Source of the DNA: Geobacter argillaceus
GTDB lineage: Bacteria > Desulfobacterota > Desulfuromonadia > Geobacterales > DSM-12255
NCBI RefSeq assembly: GCF_007830735.1
Contig: NZ_VLLN01000002.1
Span: 226,922 to 290,921, forward strand
DNA: 64,000 nucleotides
Direction: 5' to 3'
Shown: one piece after another, positions 8,901 to 16,214 of the stretch
How positions within the stretch are numbered: the first letter of the stretch is position 1
Layout of the letters: every line of letters begins with the position of its first letter
Program-made: the position numbers and the translations under genes
The notes under the pieces: model-generated
Database searches by the model: none
Told to the model about the DNA's origin: nothing
Seen by the model: the letters and a program-made list of their open reading frames with translations, nothing else

Positions 8901-9440
8901 CGCCAGTTCAGTGTCGTCGAGGAGTTCGCGGAACGGATCGAGCGCCCGGTTCTCCGTTGCCAGCCTGAGCAGCAGCAGTTCAGCCGCAATCTCCTTCTTT
9001 CTGGCATGATCGGTGCTATCCTCCCCAAGCCAGGCTGCGGCATCGACACGGTCTCCGAACAGGAGGTCGGTACCGGGAAAGAGGGACGCGAACCGCTCCG
9101 CCACAGCAAAGAGGTCGGGCGAGTCGCAGGAAAAACCGGCAGCGGCCAGTACCTGTTCCAGTATCCCGGGGTGCTGTTCCCCGGCATAGCGGTCGATAAC
9201 CGTCCGGAATATCCGCAGCTGCAGGGAGTAGAGACCGAGCATGCCGGCATGGACCGGCTGCCCGGCACGGCCCGGCTGGGGGGAGAGGCGGGCAGCCAGC
9301 TCCCGGTAGAACATGACCTGCGGCAACTTTCCGTCACGAATGGCGGTTGCTGCCGGCCCGAGAGAAAGGGTGTCCCAGAGGGACCGGCGGAGCTGTATGG
9401 AAAAGGGGAAATACCCCGGGGCAACTCTGTTGCGCTTCAT
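5943..9440 (-). CDS. Large GH13-family alpha-amylase-like protein
   Basis: This protein has 1165 residues, about twice the length of an ordinary amylase. The GH13 catalytic barrel occupies the middle, with region I 'DMVPNHTG', region II 'IIRFDAAMTL' (nucleophile Asp), region III 'LLAEAFW' (acid/base Glu) and a region IV-like 'FMNNPDE'. The roughly 300-residue N-terminal and 300-residue C-terminal parts are helical and not assignable. It probably acts in the cytoplasm, since no signal peptide is seen, on glycogen or related alpha-glucans, in keeping with glgA, galT and GH57 nearby. GGAAGGATC precedes the ATG at 9440. The substrate and exact reaction cannot be read from sequence. Confidence 0.88.
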   Translation of the reverse strand: MKRNRVAPGYFPFSIQLRRSLWDTLSLGPAATAIRDGKLPQVMFYRELAARLSPQPGRAGQPVHAGMLGLYSLQLRIFRTVIDRYAGEQHPGILEQVLAAAGFSCDSPDLFAVAERFASLFPGTDLLFGDRVDAAAWLGEDSTDHARKKEIAAELLLLRLATENRALDPFRELLDDTELAAGSRYPQLVSGVERQLARSPVVAPFNLTLPELLRLPLKAAPASLYDQLEYIRTNWRAILPDELLTEMLSAFAVVREESRIFAPRGEPGGAPVLEFGRAGGAGINDYYPEPERFSADTDWMPNVVLLAKMVYVWLGQLSKQYGREITRLDQIPDAELDRLARRGVTGLWLIGLWERSPASQRIKQMCGNPEAISSAYSLFDYTIAHDLGGEEALWNLRERALKRGIRLASDMVPNHTGIYSKWTVEHPDWFVQLDYPPYPAYQFNGPDLSSAPEVSLHIEDGYWERRDAAVVFKHYDHRDGRTRYIYHGNDGTSTPWNDTAQLNYLNPEVREAVVRTILHVARMFPIIRFDAAMTLAKKHYQRLWFPQPGHGGVPSRGEHGLTREQFDAAMPEEFWRQVVDRVASEASDTLLLAEAFWLMEGYFVRTLGMHRVYNSAFMNMLKMEENAKYRQTVKNVLEFNPQVLQRFVNFMNNPDEKTAVEQFGKESKYFGACVLLVTMPGLPMIGHGQVEGFHEKYGMEYKKAYWDEPVDEHLVREHERRIFPLMRRRWLFSGADSFVFYDFWSGSHVNEDVFAYSNRVGEHRAIIVYHNRFASTSGWIRSSTSFAVKNGSGDMELRRTTLGEALSFKGDGRHYYLFRDYASDLEYIRNGRELCEQGLFVEMEAYEYHAFLDFREIWDDEFGTWGKLCHQLNGRPAPSMDEEVKQVRYADLIDRLRGLCDRHSGLITGAFGDVPVTSLDKAKRAFCADLGVFLAALAATAGLTEDPQSIEKAIAKELDFLEGLVAEPVARGEMEPVATLTGYTARILAFSLLCLHRAGELYGDKGSVGVSADLAHRFGLFRPLEEALHAEAGEEADPLATLEVPSIVALFAALLRWQEALVTAPELVETQLAELLSDNDVATFIGRHESGGYEWFVKERWDLLVSWLYLAALTVVAGTAKNGAVTATRRKALLKSASTLAGRAATAGYRVDRFLRMGIRNPLNR

Positions 9441-9512
9441 GTCTGATCCTTCCGTGCAGGTATAGTGAATCCGTGAGTCATCAGCTTAGTGTGCATGATG
9501 ATGGAGATTGCA

Positions 9513-9540
9513 TTGACGAAATGCAACAGAAAGTTATAAT
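9513..9540 (+). promoter_or_regulatory. sigma70-type promoter for the heme histidine kinase
   Basis: TTGACG (9513-9518) and a consensus TATAAT (9535-9540) are separated by 16 bases, 35 bases before the ATG. No clear Shine-Dalgarno sequence precedes the ATG itself; the nearest GGAG is about 30 bases upstream. Confidence 0.65.
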
Positions 9541-9574
9541 GGAGAAAAAATTTAATTAATTAAACGAATACTAT

Positions 9575-11203
9575 ATGCACCGCAGCCTCACGACAAAACT
9601 GACGATCGTCACCAGCGTGGTCCTCCTCATCACCATGACCCTCTTCGCCTACCTGAACATCCATGGCGTACGGAAGCTCCTCTTGGACGACGCGGTGAAC
9701 AATGCCGAACTCCTCAGCGAGACCCTCATCAATGTGACCCACTACCAGATGCTGGTCAACGACCGCAAGCAGGTCGACCGGATCATGCAGGATGCCGGCA
9801 GTCAAAAGGGGATCGAGTGCATCCGGCTCATCAACAAGGAAGGCCAGATCATCTTCTCCACGAACCCCAAGGAGGCGGGCACGGTTCTGGACAAAAAGGC
9901 CGCTGCCTGCACCATGTGCCACGCCAGTGGGGAGCCGCTGCTCCATGCCTCCACCATGAACAGAAGCCGCATCTTCACCCTTGCCGGCGGAAAGCAGGTG
10001 ATGGGACTGGCCAAGGCCATCTATAACGAGACGAGCTGTTACGTTGCCGATTGCCATTTCCATCCGGAAAGCGCCAAGGTCCTCGGCGTCCTCGATGTAA
10101 TCGTCTCCCTGGAAAACATGCAGGCCCAGCTCAGCTCCTCCCGTTCGTGGGTCATCGGCCTGACCATGGTCCTCTTGCTCCTCATATCCCTCTTCCTGGC
10201 GATTTTCACCCAGCAACTGGTCAACAAGCCGGTCAAGCATCTCCTGGACCACACGAACCTGCTGGCCCAAGGGGACCTGACCCAGACCATCCCCTTTAGC
10301 TCCGACGACGAGCTGGGTGAACTGGCCGAATCGTTCAACTCTATGACAACCTCCCTCAAGAAGGCTCGCCAGGAGTTGCAGGGATGGAACCGGACCCTGG
10401 AACTGAAGGTCGAGGAGCGCACCCGGGAGATCCAGTCGATGCAGGCCCAGCTCGTTCGTTCGGAAAAGCTCGCCTCCGTGGGCGAACTGGTGGCCGGCAT
10501 CGCCCATGAAATCAACAATCCTCTGACCGGCATCCTGGTCTACTCAAACCTGGTGAGCGAAGATGCCAAGCTGGACCCGTCGCTGCAGGACGACATGGCG
10601 GTGATTGTCCGGGAGACGGAACGATGTGCCAACATAGTACGGGGACTCCTGAAGTTTTCCCGGGAGTCGGTTCCCCACAAGACCAGGACATCGCTCACAC
10701 AGGTGATGGATGCGGCCCTTTCCCTTGTGGAACACCAGACGCTCTTTCAGGACATCATCATAATCCGCAACTACCAAAAAGCTCTGCCATTGATCTATCT
10801 CGACCCCGGCCAGATCGAACAGGTCTTCATCAACATGGTGCTCAATGCCGGCCAGGCAATGGACGGTACCGGCTCCCTGACCATTACCATTGACATCACC
10901 CCGGACGAACAATCCCTCTTCGTCCGGGTAATCGACACCGGTTGCGGCATTGCCGAAGAGACGCTGGCAAAAATCTTCGATCCGTTCTTCACCACCAAGG
11001 AAAACCGCGGAACCGGTCTCGGACTGTCTGTTTCGTACGGAATAATCAAGAATCATGGCGGAAATATCGAAGTGACCAGCCGGGTTGGCGAGGGAACCAC
11101 GTTTACCATCGTGCTGCCGATCGCCCCGGACGAAGGATGCACCAAGCCTTTTCCGGACCAGGATGCCGACGGGGTAATGGGACATGACCACCAACAGGTC
11201 TGA
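9575..11203 (+). CDS. Membrane sensor histidine kinase with c-heme motif in its periplasmic domain
   Basis: The 542-residue protein has TM1 (about 8-28), a periplasmic sensor (about 30-190), TM2 (about 191-212), HAMP, a coiled coil, a HisKA domain (AHEINNPL, His311) and a HATPase domain with 'NAGQAM', 'DTGCGI' and 'GTGLGLS' boxes. The sensor holds CTMCH (Cys112-His116), a canonical c-type heme site, and CYVADCH (Cys155-His161), a CX4CH variant. It may therefore sense redox state, oxygen or NO through heme. Heme-containing sensor domains are known in Geobacter signal proteins. No response regulator follows, so it is an orphan kinase whose partner lies elsewhere. Confidence 0.88.
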   Translation: MHRSLTTKLTIVTSVVLLITMTLFAYLNIHGVRKLLLDDAVNNAELLSETLINVTHYQMLVNDRKQVDRIMQDAGSQKGIECIRLINKEGQIIFSTNPKEAGTVLDKKAAACTMCHASGEPLLHASTMNRSRIFTLAGGKQVMGLAKAIYNETSCYVADCHFHPESAKVLGVLDVIVSLENMQAQLSSSRSWVIGLTMVLLLLISLFLAIFTQQLVNKPVKHLLDHTNLLAQGDLTQTIPFSSDDELGELAESFNSMTTSLKKARQELQGWNRTLELKVEERTREIQSMQAQLVRSEKLASVGELVAGIAHEINNPLTGILVYSNLVSEDAKLDPSLQDDMAVIVRETERCANIVRGLLKFSRESVPHKTRTSLTQVMDAALSLVEHQTLFQDIIIIRNYQKALPLIYLDPGQIEQVFINMVLNAGQAMDGTGSLTITIDITPDEQSLFVRVIDTGCGIAEETLAKIFDPFFTTKENRGTGLGLSVSYGIIKNHGGNIEVTSRVGEGTTFTIVLPIAPDEGCTKPFPDQDADGVMGHDHQQV

Positions 11204-11259
11204 CACTTTGCAGAGATCGCCGAGGTCTCCAATCGTATCGTAACCGATTGGCCGGGGAC

Positions 11260-11415
11260 TCAACCGACCGGCAAATCTCCCCCGGACTCCCCGTCGTCCT
11301 CCGGCTCGAAGTCATCGTCCATGATCCGGTCCAGAAACGTGCGATTATCCTCCACCAGCTTCCGCACCTCCCGGGCCAGTTGGGTCAATTCGCTCTCCGG
11401 CTCCTGGTCCCCCAT
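11260..11415 (-). CDS. Small acidic protein translationally coupled to glgA
   Basis: This 51-residue protein (MGDQEPESELTQLAREVR...) is highly acidic, with a predicted amphipathic helix and a Gly/Asp-rich tail. Its ATG overlaps the glgA stop codon (TGATG), which implies translational coupling and argues that it is real. No family recognised. It might bind or regulate glycogen synthase, but that is inference from position only. Confidence 0.6.
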   Translation of the reverse strand: MGDQEPESELTQLAREVRKLVEDNRTFLDRIMDDDFEPEDDGESGGDLPVG

Positions 11416-12872
11416 CAGTACCCCCGCTTCTTCACCAGACACCGCCGATACAGGTCGTCATACTGTCGACTGGAACTGGCCCATGAAAAATTATGGCGCA
11501 TGCCGTTACGCACCATGTGCCGCCAGCGGCTCTTGTCGCCAAATGCCGCGACTGCCCTTTGGAGCACGTCCCAAAGGGCAGTCGCGGTATAGTCGTCAAA
11601 GGTGAAGCCGTTTGGCTCCTTCGCTCCGCAGCGCTCGTCGCTGATGGTATCCGCCAGCCCGCCGACCTTATGGACCACCGGCACGGCACCATACCGGAGG
11701 GCAACCATCTGCGCCAGACCGCACGGTTCAAAACGGGACGGCATGAGAAAGATGTCGGCCCCGGCAAAGATGCCTGCTGCCAAGGCAGGATTGTAACCCT
11801 GCGAAAAGGAAATCTTTTTATCCTCCGACCGGGCAAGGGAGGCAAACTCCCGGACATAACGCTCATCACCCTCCCCGAGTATTGCCAACTGGATGTTTTC
11901 CGCTGCGATGCGGGGAAGCATCTCGACAATCAGGTCGAATCCCTTCTGCTCCGCCAGGCGGGAAACGATGCCAACCAAGGGAATGTTCGGGTCAACGGCA
12001 AGCCCCAACTGCTTCTGCAACCGCTGCTTGTTGAACTGTCGGGCGGCAAGGGAACTGGCGGTGTAATTCTTTGCCAGCGCCCGGTCGGAGGCCGGGTCCC
12101 AGCGCGCCGTATCGATTCCGTTGAGCACCCCGACCAGGTCGTCCCGGCGGGAACGCAGGACCCCGTCCAGGCCGCACCCCAGTTCCGGGGTCAGAATCTC
12201 GTTGCGATAGGTCGGGGAAACAGTGTTCAGCAGATTGGCGGTCAACAGCGCCCCCTTCATCAGGTTCACCTGCCCGTAGAACTCCAGCCGCTCAATCCGG
12301 TAACAGGTCTTGTTCAGCCCCATCTCCTCCAGGGCCTTCCGGGGGAAGATCCCCTGGAAGGCCAGGTTATGGATGGTGAAGAGGGTGGCCATCCCTGCAA
12401 AGAACGGATCGTCGTGGTGTTCGTAGCGAAGAATGATGGGCAGCAGGGCCGTTTGCCAGTCGTGGCAATGGAGGATGTCCGGTCGGAAGTCCATCCGTTT
12501 CAGCATGTCGAGTACGCCACGGCAGAAAAAAGTGAACCGGCAGTGGTTATCAGGGTAATCCCCACCCGGCGGGCCATAGAGATGATCCCGGTCAAAAAAG
12601 TCCCGGCTTTCGATCAGATACACCGTGATATCGTCAATCGTCGTCTGACGGAGAAACCCCTTGTATGAACTGGAGCCGCTGAGGAGCTCAATGCTCTTCC
12701 TCGCCTTGCGGATCGGCAGTTCCAAACGGTTCAGAGTCCGGTAGCACGGCATGATCACCCTGACGTCATGGCCGAGCAGCTTTAATTCCCTGGGAAGCGA
12801 ACCAATCACATCGGCAAGCCCGCCCGTCGAAGCGAGCGGAGTCATTTCCGAAGCCACAAACAGAATCTTCAT
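11415..12872 (-). CDS. glgA: Glycogen/starch synthase, GT5 family
   Basis: The enzyme transfers glucose from ADP-glucose (or UDP-glucose) to the non-reducing end of alpha-1,4-glucan. It has 485 residues, the usual length. Visible features are the N-terminal 'STGGLADVIGSLP', 'HCHDWQTAL', 'TIHNLAFQG', 'VSRLAEQKG' and the C-terminal 'PSRFEPCGLAQM' with the catalytic Glu region. The normally invariant Lys of the KXGGL motif (Lys15 in E. coli GlgA) is Ser15 here. GAGG lies before the ATG. It is the last large gene of the leftward operon after galT (29-base gap). Confidence 0.93.
   Translation of the reverse strand: MKILFVASEMTPLASTGGLADVIGSLPRELKLLGHDVRVIMPCYRTLNRLELPIRKARKSIELLSGSSSYKGFLRQTTIDDITVYLIESRDFFDRDHLYGPPGGDYPDNHCRFTFFCRGVLDMLKRMDFRPDILHCHDWQTALLPIILRYEHHDDPFFAGMATLFTIHNLAFQGIFPRKALEEMGLNKTCYRIERLEFYGQVNLMKGALLTANLLNTVSPTYRNEILTPELGCGLDGVLRSRRDDLVGVLNGIDTARWDPASDRALAKNYTASSLAARQFNKQRLQKQLGLAVDPNIPLVGIVSRLAEQKGFDLIVEMLPRIAAENIQLAILGEGDERYVREFASLARSEDKKISFSQGYNPALAAGIFAGADIFLMPSRFEPCGLAQMVALRYGAVPVVHKVGGLADTISDERCGAKEPNGFTFDDYTATALWDVLQRAVAAFGDKSRWRHMVRNGMRHNFSWASSSRQYDDLYRRCLVKKRGY
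11546..11587. repeat. Perfect 17-bp inverted repeat inside glgA
   Basis: CCGCGACTGCCCTTTGG (11546-11562) and its exact reverse complement (11571-11587) flank 8 bases inside the coding sequence of glgA, in codons for 'ATALWDVLQRAVA' near the C-terminus. A perfect 17-base stem within conserved coding sequence is unlikely by chance. Confidence 0.9.
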
Positions 12873-12901
12873 CTGGTAAACCTCGTTGAGTAGTTGTTTT
12901 T

Positions 12902-13927
12902 TCAGATATCCGCCTCACGGAGGAATGCAGCCGCATCCTCGGGAGAGGTGGGATTGATGTAAAAGCCGGTCCCCCACTCGAAGCCGGCAATCTGAGTGAG
13001 CCGGGGAACCAGCTCGATATGCCAGTGGTAGTCCCACTGGATGGACCCCCAGTAGTCGGGCTTTCCCGGCCGTGGCTGATGGGGCGGTACCGTATGGAGG
13101 ATGAAATTGTACGGCGGGTCTTTCAGCACCTTTTTCACCCGCATGAGCATGTCCTTCAATGCCGCGGCCAGCTCCAGCAGCTCAGCGTCGGTCATCAGGG
13201 CGAAGTCATGGCTGTGGCGTTTGGGATAGAGACGCAGCTCGAACGGGAAGCAGGATGCATAGGGAGTGATCAGGAGGTAGTCGGGCGACTCCTTCACCAC
13301 CCGCGCCCCCTCGGCGATCTCGAATTCGATCAGGTCGCAGAAAATGCATCGTTCCCGGACCGAATAGAAGTCCCGACAGACCTTGAGCTCGGTGGCGGCC
13401 ACCGGCGGAGTCAGGGGAACGGCGATCAACTGGCTGTGGGAGTGGCTGAGGGTGGCGCCGGCCCGGGTACCGTGGTTCTTGAAGAGAACCATGTAGCGGA
13501 AACGGATGTCCTTGCGCAGGTCCAGCAGGCGGACCCGATAGGCCTTGAGTACGTTGGAGATTTCGTCCACCGTCAGGTCGGCCATACTCTTGTTGTGGTC
13601 CGGGGTCTCCACGATCACTTCGTGGGCGCCGATCCCCTCGCGGACATCGTAGAGACCGTAACCGCGGCTCTTCAGGTCGCCCTCGATCCTGAGCGCCGGA
13701 TATTTGTTGGCAAAGACCCGCACCTGCCAGCCAGGCGTATTGGGTGCACCCGACTTCCGGATGGCAAAGATCTCCGGCGGGGTTTTGTCTTCATAGCCGT
13801 AGCAGAACGGGCAGACCCCGGCGTTATCGCCGGCCTCCTCAACCCGGAAATCCCGGGGTCGCCGCCCCCGGTCGGTGGCGATGATTACCCAGTGCTGCTT
13901 GATCGGGTCCCACCTCAATTCTGACAT
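12902..13927 (-). CDS. galT: Galactose-1-phosphate uridylyltransferase family protein
   Basis: This 341-residue HIT-superfamily nucleotidyl transferase moves a nucleotide group between sugar 1-phosphates. Visible are the start 'MSELRWDPIKQHWVIIA', a zinc site with CPFC and later CIFC, the active-site motif HSHSQL (nucleophilic His), and the C-terminal 'WHIELVPRL'. AGGAGAAGAT precedes the ATG, nine bases past the GH57 stop. In this glycogen context, activity as an ADP-glucose phosphorylase-like enzyme rather than classical Leloir GalT is possible. Confidence 0.9.
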   Translation of the reverse strand: MSELRWDPIKQHWVIIATDRGRRPRDFRVEEAGDNAGVCPFCYGYEDKTPPEIFAIRKSGAPNTPGWQVRVFANKYPALRIEGDLKSRGYGLYDVREGIGAHEVIVETPDHNKSMADLTVDEISNVLKAYRVRLLDLRKDIRFRYMVLFKNHGTRAGATLSHSHSQLIAVPLTPPVAATELKVCRDFYSVRERCIFCDLIEFEIAEGARVVKESPDYLLITPYASCFPFELRLYPKRHSHDFALMTDAELLELAAALKDMLMRVKKVLKDPPYNFILHTVPPHQPRPGKPDYWGSIQWDYHWHIELVPRLTQIAGFEWGTGFYINPTSPEDAAAFLREADI

Positions 13928-13936
13928 ATCTTCTCC

Positions 13937-16138
13937 TCAAATCAGCCACGTTTCCAGCTCCAGCTCCGGCCCGACGTACCTGAGCCGCATCGGGGCATCG
14001 GTTGGCCAGCGCCCAACTTCGTCATCGCCCCGGGTCAGGGTGAAAAAGGCAAAAAGGTAGCCGCCGGGCTCGGGGTGCAGGATATCGAGCGGCACCTTCG
14101 CTTCGCAGATCTTGATGATCTTCCAGTGACAGCTCGTCCCGGTGTCGTGCCACTCTGCTCCGTCCCGTACCTGGAGCAGACCCTGTTCGCCGCCGAGCCC
14201 CATGACCAGACGGTATTCGCGATCGCTGATCAGGTGCAGGGTCAGGAGATCGCTCGGGTGCAGCATCTTTTCCAGGGACTGTTGTCCGTCAACCCGGAAA
14301 TAGAAGGCATGCCGGTCGAAGCCGTAAAAGAACGACTGGAGCATGCTCTCGGCCGAATGCATGGCCGATGCCTGCTTGGAGAGGTCGAAGAGGCCTGCGG
14401 CGAGCCACTCGAAGTAATCGGTCACAAAGCCGTTGACAACCGGCGAGATCAGGGCTGCCGGCTCCCGCACGAAACCGGCGGGGCTCTTCTTTTTGATCGG
14501 TTCGTACAGTTCAGCCGGCACCGGCAGCCCCAGCAGCCGGTACACGTTCATCAGGTGGCGGCGGAAGAGGAGGTCGAAACGATCGCTATGGGGCGAAAAG
14601 TGGTCGTCACCGTACCACCAGAACCAGTCGCTCCCCTCGGCGGCGAAGAGCGAACGACAGATGAGGGCAGCGGTCCCGTCGGGCTCGTTCGGGAAATCGG
14701 CAACCGCTCCGGTGGCAAGGAGTTCGGCAACCCGGGGATGGTTGCGTACGGCCGCCTCCCTGGCCTTGTAAAGATAATCCCACCCTAGATTTTCTTCCGG
14801 GTGCCCGATCCAGATCCCGTAGTTGGCATTGATCCAGGAACCGGGGTAGATGCGATCCAGGCGCCGGTGCGTCGTATGTTCCGCCAGGAACGCCGAACAG
14901 GTGGTGAGCCTCACGTCGCGGTCATCCACAAGGGTCCGGTAAAGACGGGTGAGAAACGGATACCCGTTGTCCTCGTAGTATTCCCAGGCGTTCTCCCCGT
15001 CCAGGATGACCGGCACAACCCTGACGCCGTGGGTCTGGCGGCCGATGGCCAGGAGGCGCTCGCGAAAATCGTTTACGGCCCGCTCCCCATCCCACTGGGA
15101 ATAGGTAAAGCCGATCAGGTCTGACAGGGCGTGATCCCGGAAGAACATCGCCAGGTCTGCGGCGCCACGCTGGAACCGGTACGACTGGTAGAGCGCCTCG
15201 CGGCCGGGACCGAGCCCCTCCGGAAGCGTATGGAGCAGCACCCCCTCATCGGTGGCAACCCACGTGAGGCCACAGTCGGCAATGATCTCCAGTGCCTCGT
15301 CGCACACCGATCCCTCGGAGGGCCACATGCCGGCCGGCGCAAAGCCGAAGAGCCCGGTGAAATAGTCGACAGCGGTTGTGACCTGGCTTCTGGCGTCCTG
15401 CGGGAAGCTGAACGGCAGGGTCGGCAGGGTCGCCTTCGGCATGGCGGTCAGGGCGTTTCGCACGTCGCAGAGGAGAGGCAGGATCGGATGAAAATAGGGA
15501 GTGACCGACAGTTCCAGCTTCCCCTCGGCATGCAACCGCTTGTAGAGGGGGATGATTTCTCCCAGGATCTGCCGGTGCGTGGCAAAGAGGAGCTCCTTGT
15601 CGGCCGCCGTGAAGCCGCTTCCTTTGCGCACCAGCTCCTGGAGCGCCGGATGCCGCCGCCTCGCCGCCTCGCCGGTCCAGGCGAGGAAAAACCAGACCTG
15701 GAGGTCGAGGATATCCTGGTCCCGGAACAGGCGGAGCCGGTCCCGTGCCCGCTCCCCGCCATCGCCGCCCGCCAGACAGAAAAGCTCGAAGTAGCGCCTG
15801 ACCGGTTCGATCAGCCGCTGGCGGTTTGCGGCAAAGAAATTCTCCAGGACAAAGAGGCGGTCATCATCCCCCATGTCGGCCGGGTGCATCCGGCCCCGGG
15901 AAAGGAACGGATCGACCGCCTGCCCGGCGGCATACTCCTCCAGCTGCTCCAGAAGGGACGGCACCAGGTTGAACACCGCCCGTGCACCCGCCACCTCATC
16001 CACAATGGCCGCCATGTCATAGTAATCCTTGATGCCATGGAGATACGTCCAGGGAAGGATATACTCCCCCCGGAGCGGGTCCTTGTAGTAGGGCTGGTGC
16101 ATGTGCCAGAGAAATATGACCGACAAAGGCTGTTTCAT
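13937..16138 (-). CDS. Glycoside hydrolase family 57 (alpha-amylase/glucanotransferase type)
   Basis: The protein has 733 residues and begins 'MKQPLSVIFLWHMHQPYY', where HQP is the first GH57 signature. 'GMWPSEGSV' contains the likely nucleophile Glu and 'VILDGENAWEYYEDNG' the likely acid/base Asp. The C-terminal 150 residues carry a DUF1925/1926-like beta domain. It should act in the cytoplasm on alpha-glucans, as hydrolase or 4-alpha-glucanotransferase. It sits between the nucleotidyltransferase fusion and galT in one leftward operon; a heptamer array occupies the upstream gap. Confidence 0.9.
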   Translation of the reverse strand: MKQPLSVIFLWHMHQPYYKDPLRGEYILPWTYLHGIKDYYDMAAIVDEVAGARAVFNLVPSLLEQLEEYAAGQAVDPFLSRGRMHPADMGDDDRLFVLENFFAANRQRLIEPVRRYFELFCLAGGDGGERARDRLRLFRDQDILDLQVWFFLAWTGEAARRRHPALQELVRKGSGFTAADKELLFATHRQILGEIIPLYKRLHAEGKLELSVTPYFHPILPLLCDVRNALTAMPKATLPTLPFSFPQDARSQVTTAVDYFTGLFGFAPAGMWPSEGSVCDEALEIIADCGLTWVATDEGVLLHTLPEGLGPGREALYQSYRFQRGAADLAMFFRDHALSDLIGFTYSQWDGERAVNDFRERLLAIGRQTHGVRVVPVILDGENAWEYYEDNGYPFLTRLYRTLVDDRDVRLTTCSAFLAEHTTHRRLDRIYPGSWINANYGIWIGHPEENLGWDYLYKAREAAVRNHPRVAELLATGAVADFPNEPDGTAALICRSLFAAEGSDWFWWYGDDHFSPHSDRFDLLFRRHLMNVYRLLGLPVPAELYEPIKKKSPAGFVREPAALISPVVNGFVTDYFEWLAAGLFDLSKQASAMHSAESMLQSFFYGFDRHAFYFRVDGQQSLEKMLHPSDLLTLHLISDREYRLVMGLGGEQGLLQVRDGAEWHDTGTSCHWKIIKICEAKVPLDILHPEPGGYLFAFFTLTRGDDEVGRWPTDAPMRLRYVGPELELETWLI

Positions 16139-16151
16139 GAGAACCTGTTCA

Positions 16152-16212
16152 AGGTTCGAGGTTCGAGGTTCGAGGTTAATTTTTCAACATCGAACATCGA
16201 ACCTCGAACCGG
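16152..16212. repeat. Palindromic seven-base-period array
   Basis: AGGTTCG occurs three times (16152-16172) followed by AGGTTAA. After a short AT stretch come CATCGAA, CATCGAA and CCTCGAA (16188-16208), the complement of the first arm. The two arms form a long hairpin between the GH57 gene and the gene upstream of it. Confidence 0.85.
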
Positions 16213-16214
16213 GT

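Noticed and set aside
6177..9446. Long open frame (1089 codons) on the plus strand
   Set aside because: It is the antisense shadow of the GH13 gene, favoured by high GC; the translation has no recognisable domains and the GH13 motifs on the other strand are clear.
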